Of a stretch of DNA of 38,557 nucleotides, positions 23,366-31,672 are shown piece after piece. The DNA comes from an uncultured Chitinophaga sp. Lineage in GTDB: Bacteria > Bacteroidota > Bacteroidia > Chitinophagales > Chitinophagaceae. The stretch covers positions 1-38,557 of the forward strand of contig NZ_CALEJS010000007.1 in assembly GCF_937898475.1 (NCBI RefSeq). Direction: 5' to 3'. How positions within the stretch are numbered: position 1 is the first letter of the stretch; each line of letters begins with the position of its first letter. The translations under genes and the position numbers were made by a program. Below the pieces are notes generated by a model. It searched no databases, was not told where the DNA came from, and was given only the letters and a program-made list of their open reading frames with translations.

Positions 23366-24211
23366 TCAGCGTTGCACGGTTACCAGCAGAAAGGTGGCCG
23401 GGATAGTTGTTTTACCTGGATCATTGCTCCTGTTCTCACGGTTGAATAAAGTTTCCAGCTCATTTTGCAGTGCGGCGTCCTGTCCGTTGTATTCAGCTGC
23501 TTCAAAGGCGTTCATGGTAGGGCCATAGTACTTCCTGAATATGGCAACCAGTTCAGCGGGAGAAAAGGGAGCATTGAAAGTATATGTATCTCTTTCAAAG
23601 GAAATACGCTCCGCAGGAATACCGGCTTCACCAAAGCGTTCAGTTACATGGCTTTCTACTCCCCATAGCATTGGGCTTACAAATCCTTCCGGTGGCGGCG
23701 GTGTGTAAGCGGCGCTGATCTTCAAAATCTGTGCTACCAGTGTGGGATCATTGGGTATCCAGTTGCCCATTACAATACGGCCGCCGGGGCGGGTCACTCT
23801 TACCATTTCTTCTGCCACATCAAACGGCCTTGGTGCAAACATGGCGCCGAAGATGCTAATTACCAGGTCAAAACTGGCGTCACTGATTTCTTCCAGGTTG
23901 GTAGCATCGCCTTCCCTGAAATAAATGTTGCTGAGAGCTTCTACCTGCGCGCGTATGTTTCCCGCCGCTACAAGATTGGCTGCAATGTCAACGCCTGTTA
24001 CATTTGCGCCAAGCCGCGCTGCAGGAATAGCAGTAGTGCCGTCACCGCAACCCAGGTCCAGTACATCCATACCGGCGCTGATGCCCAATTTGCGCACGAG
24101 CGCCATACCGCTTTCGCGCATGGTGGCAGCAATACGTGTAAAGTCGCCTTTTTCCCACAATGCCTTGTTAGGATTTACAGCAGGTAATGCTGTGCTTGTT
24201 GCTTTCTCCAT
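23366..24211 (-). CDS. Class I SAM-dependent methyltransferase
   Basis: This 281-residue protein has a class I Rossmann methyltransferase fold. Motif I is VLDLGCGDGTTAIPAARLGA, the acidic end of strand 2 is VTGVDIAANLV, motif II/III is FREGDATNLEEISDASFDLVIS, and the post-motif reads RVTRPGGRIVMGNW. It resembles the UbiE/MenG-like and YcgJ-like group, but no substrate-specific motif stands out. It is cytoplasmic. It lies 18 bp upstream of the long form of the next minus-strand frame and is divergent from the GxGYxYP gene. The 295-bp stretch 24212-24506 between them holds the two promoters, but I see no clean consensus box there. Confidence 0.88.
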   Translation of the reverse strand: MEKATSTALPAVNPNKALWEKGDFTRIAATMRESGMALVRKLGISAGMDVLDLGCGDGTTAIPAARLGANVTGVDIAANLVAAGNIRAQVEALSNIYFREGDATNLEEISDASFDLVISIFGAMFAPRPFDVAEEMVRVTRPGGRIVMGNWIPNDPTLVAQILKISAAYTPPPPEGFVSPMLWGVESHVTERFGEAGIPAERISFERDTYTFNAPFSPAELVAIFRKYYGPTMNAFEAAEYNGQDAALQNELETLFNRENRSNDPGKTTIPATFLLVTVQR

Positions 24212-24506
24212 GTGTGATGTTTTTGAGGTTAATTAAAAAGCACAGGCTTCCAGTGGGGTAGTAACAAGGGGAGATTCATTAAGTAAGGTGGGATGAAGAT
24301 ACAACCTTTGGCATTAAGCAGAAAATCCGTTTTGTTAAATATTTGCTGGCATCCCTTTAGCTGAAAACGCAGCTATCCGGCGCATGTATGGAGCAGAGGC
24401 AATGGTGATGTAAAACCTCGTTTACACCTTCTTTATTTTCCCGATTTTAATCCGTAATTTGTTACTGAAAACCCACGTTATTGTTCACTCAAACAAGTTT
24501 TAACCT

Positions 24507-26537
24507 ATGTTGAAACCCAACACCTTGTCCATTAAGACAGTAGCTGTACTATTGCCCTTGTTGCTGCTACTCATTATGCCAACCCTGGCCCAGATCTCAT
24601 GGCCATCCGCTCAGCTGCTTCCTTCCTTCCCCGCACCCGCGCAAACGCAGGACCTCTTTATCCTTCGTGAAACGTCTACGCGCTGGGAAGGCGAAGGCTC
24701 CGCCCTCAGCCACAAAACAGGCAGGCTTGAAACGGATGGCTGGCTTTGTCAAACCGGTATTGATGCGCCGAATGATCATATGATCTACGGGCCATATAGT
24801 ACCGATGTGCCGGCAGGCCCCAATGTAGCCGAATTCCGTATGAAGGTAGACAACAATACCGCCAACGATGATCCCGTAGTGGACATCGATGTACGGAACG
24901 CTACCACCGGGCAGATTCTCGCCGCGCGTACCATTACCCGCACGCAGTTTCCGGTGGCTTCCAACTACGTTAATTTCACCCTGCCCTTTACCATGCCGGC
25001 AGACAATCAGTCCATTGAGCTGCGTGTATTCTGGCGCGGCACCTCCTACACAAAAGTAGATTGGGTAGCGGTGCAGCAGAATAACTCTTCTGCAGAAATG
25101 TACCTGTTTGCTTCCCTGAAAGGCATTGTGAACAAAACAACGCCCCGGCTCTTCTCCTATGAAGGAGACGCTTTTGCAGAAGGACAGTATACCTGGCTGC
25201 AATCGCTGGGCCTGAACTGGACCGAGTATTCCAACAAATGGGATCTCATTACAAAATACCGCAGTGAAATTTCCGGTTTAATTGTATACGATCCTTCGCA
25301 GATCCACACCGTTAACCTGGCTACCGTACTGGCGAAAAATTATAATGCCCTTATCGCATCGCCCACATTGTTGTCACGTTTAACATCCGCACCGTATAAT
25401 ATTCCTGTAGTGCTTGATCTGCGTAATCAGTTCACCAGCAAGCTGCAGGTATACCAGACACTGTATAATACTTACTGGCCTAACCTGGATCACCGCCTTT
25501 TGATAGGGTTGAATCCCGACATACATAAAGCCGCCCTGCGCGAATATGCCACGGCTTTAGGCGCTGCAGTGATCTGGCTGGATCCTGAAAATGCCGCTGA
25601 AAGCCAGCTGCTGAACAGCTTTTTATCTTCCATGCCACCCGGCTCCAACTATATGGGATGGTGGCCCGATGAAGCCCCGGGTGTGCAGAGAGGTTCCACC
25701 TATGGTATCACTACCATCGCGAGCGACTGGGCCACTAACCTCACCGTTCACAGCGGTATGCCCAGAACCGTGAACGTTAAACCGATCCCTCCCAAGCCTG
25801 CACTGCAGAATAAGATCTATGTGGCCTTTATATTAAGTGATGGCGACAACCTGCAGTATGTGGAGCATCTCATGCGTAAGCTATGGAACAATGCTGATCG
25901 CGGCTCCGTGCCCATTGGCTGGACCGTATCACCTGCCATGCTGGATGCCATGCCGGGCGCACTGAATTTCTATCATCAAACCTCCACCAACAATGATAAC
26001 CTGATCTCCGGTCCTTCCGGTTACGGTTACACGTATCCGAACAACTGGCCCAACCAGAACCTGCTCAACCAGTTTGTTGCCAAAACACAGGACTATAATC
26101 AACGCGCCGGTTTACGGGTGATCACTATCTGGAACACGATCACCGGCGGCATTAACCAGAACGTCGGACAAGCCTTCGCTACCTATGCCCCGCAAACGCT
26201 GGGCTTAACCGCACAGAATACCGGCGGCGGGCTTACCATCTATAACAACAGTCTTCCGGGTATGGCGCTGTCCTGTAACTATTGTACCGGTGAACAGGCC
26301 ATGAAGGATCACATTGCCTCCGCCGCCGCAGGATGGAATGGCACATCACCGCGTTTTATTATCATACAGGCGCAACCCTGGACGGATGTGACGCCCACCA
26401 CTTTTAAAAACGTTGCCAATTCACTGAACACCAATTATGTCGTTGTGCGGCCCGATCATATCTTCCAGCTGATCCGGGAAGCCAACGGGCTGTCTACTGA
26501 TCCTGGCAGCACACCCATAGCCTGCCTGATCAATTAA
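24507..26537 (+). CDS. Secreted GxGYxYP-family putative glycoside hydrolase
   Basis: This 676-residue exported protein has a signal peptide (VAVLLPLLLLLIMPTLAQ). Residues about 50-190 form a beta-sandwich domain resembling a carbohydrate-binding or galactose-binding-like module (DGWLCQTG...ELRVFWRGTSYTKVDWVAV). The GxGYxYP family N-terminal part (about 195-425) and C-terminal part (about 435-675) follow. The name-giving motif is present exactly as GYGYTYP at residues 505-511, and FILSDGDNLQY (441-451) carries conserved acidic residues. The family is found mainly in Bacteroidota and is thought to act on polysaccharides, though its reaction is not well defined to my knowledge. It has no SusCD partner next to it. 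Confidence 0.88.
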   Translation: MLKPNTLSIKTVAVLLPLLLLLIMPTLAQISWPSAQLLPSFPAPAQTQDLFILRETSTRWEGEGSALSHKTGRLETDGWLCQTGIDAPNDHMIYGPYSTDVPAGPNVAEFRMKVDNNTANDDPVVDIDVRNATTGQILAARTITRTQFPVASNYVNFTLPFTMPADNQSIELRVFWRGTSYTKVDWVAVQQNNSSAEMYLFASLKGIVNKTTPRLFSYEGDAFAEGQYTWLQSLGLNWTEYSNKWDLITKYRSEISGLIVYDPSQIHTVNLATVLAKNYNALIASPTLLSRLTSAPYNIPVVLDLRNQFTSKLQVYQTLYNTYWPNLDHRLLIGLNPDIHKAALREYATALGAAVIWLDPENAAESQLLNSFLSSMPPGSNYMGWWPDEAPGVQRGSTYGITTIASDWATNLTVHSGMPRTVNVKPIPPKPALQNKIYVAFILSDGDNLQYVEHLMRKLWNNADRGSVPIGWTVSPAMLDAMPGALNFYHQTSTNNDNLISGPSGYGYTYPNNWPNQNLLNQFVAKTQDYNQRAGLRVITIWNTITGGINQNVGQAFATYAPQTLGLTAQNTGGGLTIYNNSLPGMALSCNYCTGEQAMKDHIASAAAGWNGTSPRFIIIQAQPWTDVTPTTFKNVANSLNTNYVVVRPDHIFQLIREANGLSTDPGSTPIACLIN

Positions 26538-26567
26538 CGAATAGCAAAGACCGACTCCATAAGCAAA

Positions 26568-26604
26568 AAAAGAGGATGCTGGTTTTATAGCAGCATCCTC
26601 TTTT
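26568..26604. terminator. Rho-independent terminator of the GxGYxYP gene
   Basis: AAAAGAGGATGCTG pairs with CAGCATCCTCTTTT around a 9-base loop. A T run follows on the plus strand and an A run precedes it. It lies 30 bp past the stop codon. Confidence 0.85.
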
Positions 26605-26616
26605 CACTGGTTTTAT

Positions 26617-26624
26617 TATCTTTA
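26617..26624 (+). promoter_or_regulatory. Near-match -7 element before the TraB/GumN gene
   Basis: TATCTTTA matches TAnnTTTG in seven of eight positions, 4 bp before the ATG at 26629. As with the AraC gene at 9677, the spacing would make the mRNA nearly leaderless. Confidence 0.3.
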
Positions 26625-26628
26625 TGGC

Positions 26629-29600
26629 ATGTTCGCCTATACTATCCGCCGGACCAGGGACACCGGAACTTATACCCGTACCATATGCCTGCTGTTAGCC
26701 CTGTTGATGCAAACAGCTTTCTTACGCGCCCAGCATAATAACAGACCTGATTACCAGTTACTCTGGCGTATTGATGCTCCCGGCATGCAAGCGCCCTCTT
26801 ACCTCTTTGGTACAATGCACCTGACAGACAGGCGGGTGTTTGAATTCAGCGATTCCGTATTAACGGCCCTGCGCAGCACTGCATCTTTCGCGATGGAAGT
26901 AGACATGGATTCTATGCTGGCCTATATGCTGGCGCCTAACGGGCCGCTGAAAGATACGGTCAATCATATGCGCCGTTTACTAAGCGACAAAGAATACCAC
27001 TACGTAGACAGCCTGGTGAAAGAAAAAACAGGCGCGCCGCTGGACCAGCTAAGCCTGAAACGTTTATGGTTCCTGGAAAAGCTGCTGATCGGGGAAGAGG
27101 AGGAGCTGAAGAAAAATGAAAGCCGCCCAGGCCATAAACCCGAGAACGTATTCCTGGATGCGTGGCTGTACCAGAAAGCCATCGGACTTAACAAACCCGT
27201 GCATAGCCTGGAGAAGATACAGAACCAGCTGAATATTATGAGCGCCGAGGTATCAGATATCCAGAAGGAAGCTTTTCTCTGGGCTCTCGGATATAAGACC
27301 AGCGGCACCGGCGATGCCACAGACAGGACCAAGCGCCTCCAATCAAGAGTAGACTACCTGGATGCAATGGTGAACCACTACTATGAAGGTGATCTGCAGC
27401 AGATCCTGAAACTGGTAGACAGCTGGGAGGAAGAAGATACACATCTCGAACTGGTGCCGCGCAATATAGAAATGGCAGATAATCTTGCCAGGCTGGCTGC
27501 CAAAGGCAGTGTGTTTGCCGCCGTAGGGGTGGCTCATTTACCAGGCGGAAAAGGGATGCTTGCATTGCTACGGGAGAAGGGGTATACCGTTACCCCGGTG
27601 AATGCCACCTTTACCGGGGTTGCCAGGCGTGAACGCCAGCAGCTTGACAGCGTGAAAGGATATTCCCTGAACAGGATGGCGGATGGTTACAGCGTTGTAT
27701 TTCCCGGTATCCCCATCGCTTACCAGGTGCCCAACATGAACCGTAAAATGTATGTAGGCACCAACAACGATGAAACCGGCTTCGCTTTTTTTATGGACAT
27801 CGCACAGCTGGCGGCAGACAAACAGGAACTGGTCAATAACATGATCGCCAATATGGCGAGCCAGGGTAATGCGGCCATACAGCGATCCTATCCCATTATT
27901 TACCGTGATATACCCGGTACTGAAGCGTTGATGCTGCGGGAGAACATGTTGTTCCATATGCGCCTGTTTATCCGCAATAACAGGGTTTTTGTGTTTATGT
28001 ACAACTCACAGGAGAAAGACAGCGTTGCGCGGAAGGATTTTTTCAACTCTGTACGCTTTTACGACGTGGTGCACCCGGTAATGGCATATGAAACCCTGGC
28101 ACGTCCGGACCTCGGTTTCTCGGCCATACTGCCAGCAGACGCCAATCACGCCAGTATAGGCGGCCGGAACGGCGGCCGCCCCGAAGAAGTCTATACCTCC
28201 CTGGATGGCGTTAACAATGTATCTTATGTAGTTCGCATCCTGAAGATGCATAAAGGCTATTACAACCTGAATGATCAGCAGCTGTTGGAAGAATTAAAGC
28301 AGGTGCTGATAGGGAAGGACAGCACTATACAGGTGATCGACTCCTCGCTGTCTGAACAGGGCGGATTGCCCCGCCACCAGCTTACCTGGCAACATGCCAA
28401 CGGCTTCGTTTCCCGCATTGACTTTATACCAAGGGGTAACCTGGCTTATTGCCTGATGTGCGTGTACGACAAAGCGCATACAGACAGCAGTTATTGGCGC
28501 CGCTTCCTGGATGAGTTCCGCATATTGCCCCTGTTGTCACAGGCGCCTTCCGTTCCATTTACGCCGGAGGATAGCAGCTTCTCCGTAATGGGTCCGGTGG
28601 CCCTTGAAGGTGGCGCCCTCTCGCGGTACGACAGTTCATCGGCCGTGGCAACATACCAGTACCAGGCCATGGATACCCTGTCTAACGCCGTGTATATCGT
28701 AATGGTAGACAAATACCACCGTTACTATTATGAGGCGCCTGACAGTATCTTTCGCACATTTTTACAGCGTAACGACAGCGATCTTATTGTAACTGCATCC
28801 CGGCAGTATACATTGGATGGCCTGCCCGTCAGGGAAGTGGAAACGAAACTACGCCGCACCGGTCTGCGTCTTTACCGCAAAGCAGTGCTGGCGGGACATA
28901 CGGTCTACCGCATCTCTGCTATCATCCCCGAAGAGCTGGATGGGAAAGGGTATGCGCAGCAATTCTTTGCCTCCTTTCATCCGGGTAAAAGGGAGCAAAA
29001 CGATGCGCGCCGCCTGGGACAAAAGAAACTGGACCTGCTGCTGGCAGACCTGCAAAGCAGGGATTCGGCGGTATTCCAGGGGGCCTTTGCTTACCTGCGT
29101 AACCTCGCGCCCGACAGTGCAGAAGTGCCTGTTATGCTTCATGCACTCACCCAACCTTTCCCGGGAGACACTGGCAGTAACAACGTTAAAGTAAAACTGC
29201 TGCTGTCGCTGAAGAAGCACGCCAATGACGCCACCGTGCATGCTGCCGGACAGCTGTTCAACGAAACCACCGATCCCGGACGTCGCAGGAGTATCCTGCG
29301 TTTCCTGAGCGCGCTGGGAACAGATACTGCTATGCACACCTTCCTGCGACTGGGAACCCAATTGCAGGAAAGTATCGCTACAGGCGGCGTTTTTGATTAC
29401 AGCCTCCGCTGGAATGACAGCCTCTATCAGCGATACCTGCCTGAAATCGTTGCTGCTGCCGAACATGCGCCCGGCCTGCTGGAGGCCTTTGCAGGATTTT
29501 CCGCCTGGGATTCAACATGGCTTGCTCCCCGGTTTGAACGCTACGGGCTTGAACGCCTGGTACCCGGACTACAAAGACTGTTTACCCGCGATATAGCGCG

Positions 29601-30237
29601 GTGGAAAAACCGGCAGCCGGATGCAGACAGCAGCTGGATGTGGGAAAACAGTCTGCTGAACATCGGCCATATACTGGCTTTGCCGGGAATGCCAGGTTCC
29701 ACTGTTCCCGGTTTTCGTGTGCTGCTGACGGATACTACCATGCAGCTGCGCGCCCTCGGCGCCCGCGGTTTGATCAGTCAGCATATCACGGTGAATGACA
29801 TTATGCTGAATAGTATCCTCATTAATAACAACGTCTCCTGGCCGTTCATTTCTGATCTCAGGGATCGCAAACAGCTGAAGCATATCCAGCATTTGCTGAA
29901 CCAGGAACTTATAGGGCGCAGCTATGTGGCTTCCATATTATCTGATGATTATGATGTAACAGCGATCGGCCAGTTTGCCCGTGTAAAAGTGAAACTGGAA
30001 GATCAGCCTGCAGTATGGATCACATTATACCGTTATAAAACAGATGAGAACGAGGAGTGGGAATATGTGCTGAACGGCCCCCAGCCGGCGGACGGGAAAA
30101 AGCTCAATTTCGAACCGACGTTTATACGCTGGCTTAATGAAGGGCAGGATGTGACAGATAAAAAACAGCTCGCTGCTATAACGGAAGAAGCATATAAACG
30201 TTACCTGGAAGAACAGAAAGAGCAGGAGCAGCATTAA
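26629..30237 (+). CDS. Very long TraB/GumN-domain protein
   Basis: This 1202-residue protein is far longer than the usual 280-350 of TraB/GumN proteins. After a signal-like N-terminus (about residues 17-35), residues about 40-325 form the TraB/GumN domain: LLWRIDAPGMQAPSYLFGTMHLTD at the start (GTMH at 61-64), and FAAVGVAHLPGGKGMLALL (GVAHLPGG at 300-307) at the end. Both are diagnostic, with His in each as likely metal or catalytic residues. Residues 330-820 hold two or three similar beta-rich segments (Y..FP(G/A)...; FFNSVRFYD, RFLDEFRIL and FFASFHPG end similar units). Residues 830-1110 are helical and HEAT-like. The tail is charged (EEQKEQEQH). It is probably exported; its function is unknown. 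Confidence 0.82.
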   Translation: MFAYTIRRTRDTGTYTRTICLLLALLMQTAFLRAQHNNRPDYQLLWRIDAPGMQAPSYLFGTMHLTDRRVFEFSDSVLTALRSTASFAMEVDMDSMLAYMLAPNGPLKDTVNHMRRLLSDKEYHYVDSLVKEKTGAPLDQLSLKRLWFLEKLLIGEEEELKKNESRPGHKPENVFLDAWLYQKAIGLNKPVHSLEKIQNQLNIMSAEVSDIQKEAFLWALGYKTSGTGDATDRTKRLQSRVDYLDAMVNHYYEGDLQQILKLVDSWEEEDTHLELVPRNIEMADNLARLAAKGSVFAAVGVAHLPGGKGMLALLREKGYTVTPVNATFTGVARRERQQLDSVKGYSLNRMADGYSVVFPGIPIAYQVPNMNRKMYVGTNNDETGFAFFMDIAQLAADKQELVNNMIANMASQGNAAIQRSYPIIYRDIPGTEALMLRENMLFHMRLFIRNNRVFVFMYNSQEKDSVARKDFFNSVRFYDVVHPVMAYETLARPDLGFSAILPADANHASIGGRNGGRPEEVYTSLDGVNNVSYVVRILKMHKGYYNLNDQQLLEELKQVLIGKDSTIQVIDSSLSEQGGLPRHQLTWQHANGFVSRIDFIPRGNLAYCLMCVYDKAHTDSSYWRRFLDEFRILPLLSQAPSVPFTPEDSSFSVMGPVALEGGALSRYDSSSAVATYQYQAMDTLSNAVYIVMVDKYHRYYYEAPDSIFRTFLQRNDSDLIVTASRQYTLDGLPVREVETKLRRTGLRLYRKAVLAGHTVYRISAIIPEELDGKGYAQQFFASFHPGKREQNDARRLGQKKLDLLLADLQSRDSAVFQGAFAYLRNLAPDSAEVPVMLHALTQPFPGDTGSNNVKVKLLLSLKKHANDATVHAAGQLFNETTDPGRRRSILRFLSALGTDTAMHTFLRLGTQLQESIATGGVFDYSLRWNDSLYQRYLPEIVAAAEHAPGLLEAFAGFSAWDSTWLAPRFERYGLERLVPGLQRLFTRDIARWKNRQPDADSSWMWENSLLNIGHILALPGMPGSTVPGFRVLLTDTTMQLRALGARGLISQHITVNDIMLNSILINNNVSWPFISDLRDRKQLKHIQHLLNQELIGRSYVASILSDDYDVTAIGQFARVKVKLEDQPAVWITLYRYKTDENEEWEYVLNGPQPADGKKLNFEPTFIRWLNEGQDVTDKKQLAAITEEAYKRYLEEQKEQEQH

Positions 30238-30250
30238 GTGCCGCTGTGCG

Positions 30251-30295
30251 GCAGACGGGAAAAGCTAGTTTTTCTTCCGCTTATTTCCCGTCTGC
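30251..30295. terminator. Inverted repeat at the convergent TraB/YwqK junction
   Basis: GCAGACGGGAAA (30251-30262) is an exact inverse complement of TTTCCCGTCTGC (30284-30295), with a 21-base spacer that contains a T5 run. The right arm lies inside the last codons of the minus-strand MORN gene. It is the only candidate terminator for the two convergent genes. Confidence 0.45.
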
Positions 30296-30849
30296 TGCTG
30301 CAGCTCGTGAGGCAGGGGTGCTATATTCGATTTGCGCTGAGCGCCTTTCTCTGCCGTAACGATCTCACCACGGCTATACGTTTCTTTTATCATGTGCCCG
30401 TCTTCATCGTACAAACGCCATTCACCATTTCGTACAGAATTTCCTTTCCGTACAACTTCCACCCGGGACTCTTCCTGCGTAACCGGATCTATGACCAGTA
30501 CAGTGTCAATTTCGCCTTCTATTTCCATCGCCAGCATAACACCCGCTGCGCTGAGTTTGCCGTTGGGATAATAATATTTACAGGGGCCATCCAGTACGCC
30601 GTTATGGTATGTTTCTTCCGCGATCAGATCACCGATCTCATTGTATTTTTTCCAGACGCCTTCTTTGCGGTCGTTTTTGTAGGAGCCTTCCCAGCTGTAA
30701 CCGGGCTCTCCGCGCAGCGGCTCTACCTGTTCTATCCAGGGGCCCTGTTTGCGTTGCTTGGCATCTGTCTGGTTCACGGCAGTCGGTGTTTGTGCCTGGG
30801 TCAGCAGTGCGGAGCAACTGATAATGAGTAAAATAACGATCTTTTTCAC
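30265..30849 (-). CDS. Secreted MORN-repeat (YwqK-like) protein
   Basis: This 194-residue protein has a signal peptide (KKIVILLIISCSALLTQAQ) and MORN-variant repeats of the form G.W..Y...G.L..E..Y..G...G. The units visible are WEGSYKNDRKEGVWKKYNEI, GDLIAEETYHNGVLDGPCKY and YYPNGKLSAAG, then NGEWRLYDEDGHMIKETYSRG. The C-terminal 30 residues are basic and low-complexity. In databases this repeat is often labelled 'YwqK-family antitoxin', but no toxin partner is present, and I would not assign that role. It lies downstream of the NRPS-cluster thioesterase on the same strand after an 80-bp gap and probably lies outside the cluster. Confidence 0.82.
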   Translation of the reverse strand: MKKIVILLIISCSALLTQAQTPTAVNQTDAKQRKQGPWIEQVEPLRGEPGYSWEGSYKNDRKEGVWKKYNEIGDLIAEETYHNGVLDGPCKYYYPNGKLSAAGVMLAMEIEGEIDTVLVIDPVTQEESRVEVVRKGNSVRNGEWRLYDEDGHMIKETYSRGEIVTAEKGAQRKSNIAPLPHELQQQTGNKRKKN

Positions 30850-30929
30850 AGGTCTTTAGGTTTATGGTTCAGGCACAAAGTAAGGATTTGGAGGGGATTA
30901 ACAAAGAGTGTATCACCGGGCCGAGTTTA

Positions 30930-31625
30930 CTATGACAGGCCTAATGTGGAGGAAATAATATGGACGATCTCCCGGGGGTAGTTGAAAATAAAGAAATGTT
31001 TGCCGGGAAACACCTTTATCTGTACATCGTTACTCGTCTCTTTTTTCCATTCGCATGCATCTTCATAGCTTACTTTTTCCTCCTTGCCGATCATGACAGT
31101 GATCGGCAGGTCCAGCATCGCGGGACCTGCATACTGATATGTTTCCACACCGCGAAAATCCGATCTTAGAATCGGCTCGAAAAAGTTCATTACGTTATCG
31201 TCGTTCAACAGGTCATCAGGAAAGCCGCCCAATTCTTTAAGCTTGCTGATGAATGCAGGACGTGGTAATTCTGATGTGGGAGGATGTTTTCTCGGAATGG
31301 AGGGGCCTCCTCTGCCCGAAACGAACAGGTGCACCGGATTATTCAGGCCTTCCTGCCTGATCCGGATGGTCACCAGGTAGCTTAGCAAAGAACCCAGGCT
31401 ATGGCCGTAAATAGCGTAAGGAGTATGAAGTGAGTGCCTGATCTGGGAAAATATATCGTCTACCATCAGCCAGATATCTGACAGCGGCTGTTCCATTGAC
31501 CTGGCGCCTCTGCCCGGCAGCTCAACGGGTACTATATTTAAACCGGCCGGAGCTGCAGCGGCATAGCTGTTATATGAATACTTGCTGCCTCCTGCAAAAT
31601 GGAAACAGAATAAGTTGAACTTCAT
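30930..31625 (-). CDS. Type II thioesterase (GrsT-like) of the NRPS cluster
   Basis: This 231-residue alpha/beta-hydrolase of the type II thioesterase group has NLFCFHFAGGSKYSYNS at the start, VELPGRGARSMEQPL, the nucleophile elbow YGHSLGS with Ser76, the family's lid segment FVSGRGGPSIPRKHPP, and His210 in PGKHFFIFN. These free-standing enzymes remove wrongly loaded or stalled acyl groups from NRPS carrier proteins and so keep the assembly line running. It is the last gene of the co-directional cluster, 47 bp after the TonB-dependent protein. Cytoplasmic. Confidence 0.93.
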   Translation of the reverse strand: MKFNLFCFHFAGGSKYSYNSYAAAAPAGLNIVPVELPGRGARSMEQPLSDIWLMVDDIFSQIRHSLHTPYAIYGHSLGSLLSYLVTIRIRQEGLNNPVHLFVSGRGGPSIPRKHPPTSELPRPAFISKLKELGGFPDDLLNDDNVMNFFEPILRSDFRGVETYQYAGPAMLDLPITVMIGKEEKVSYEDACEWKKETSNDVQIKVFPGKHFFIFNYPREIVHIISSTLGLS

Positions 31626-31672
31626 TATTTGTTACTGATTTTAACAAACAATCCTGCATACAGCGTTACAAA

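Noticed and set aside
30265..30849. YwqK-type antitoxin of a toxin-antitoxin pair
   Set aside because: The repeat is a MORN variant, the protein is exported, and no toxin-like small gene lies next to it. The antitoxin label comes from database naming, not from this context.
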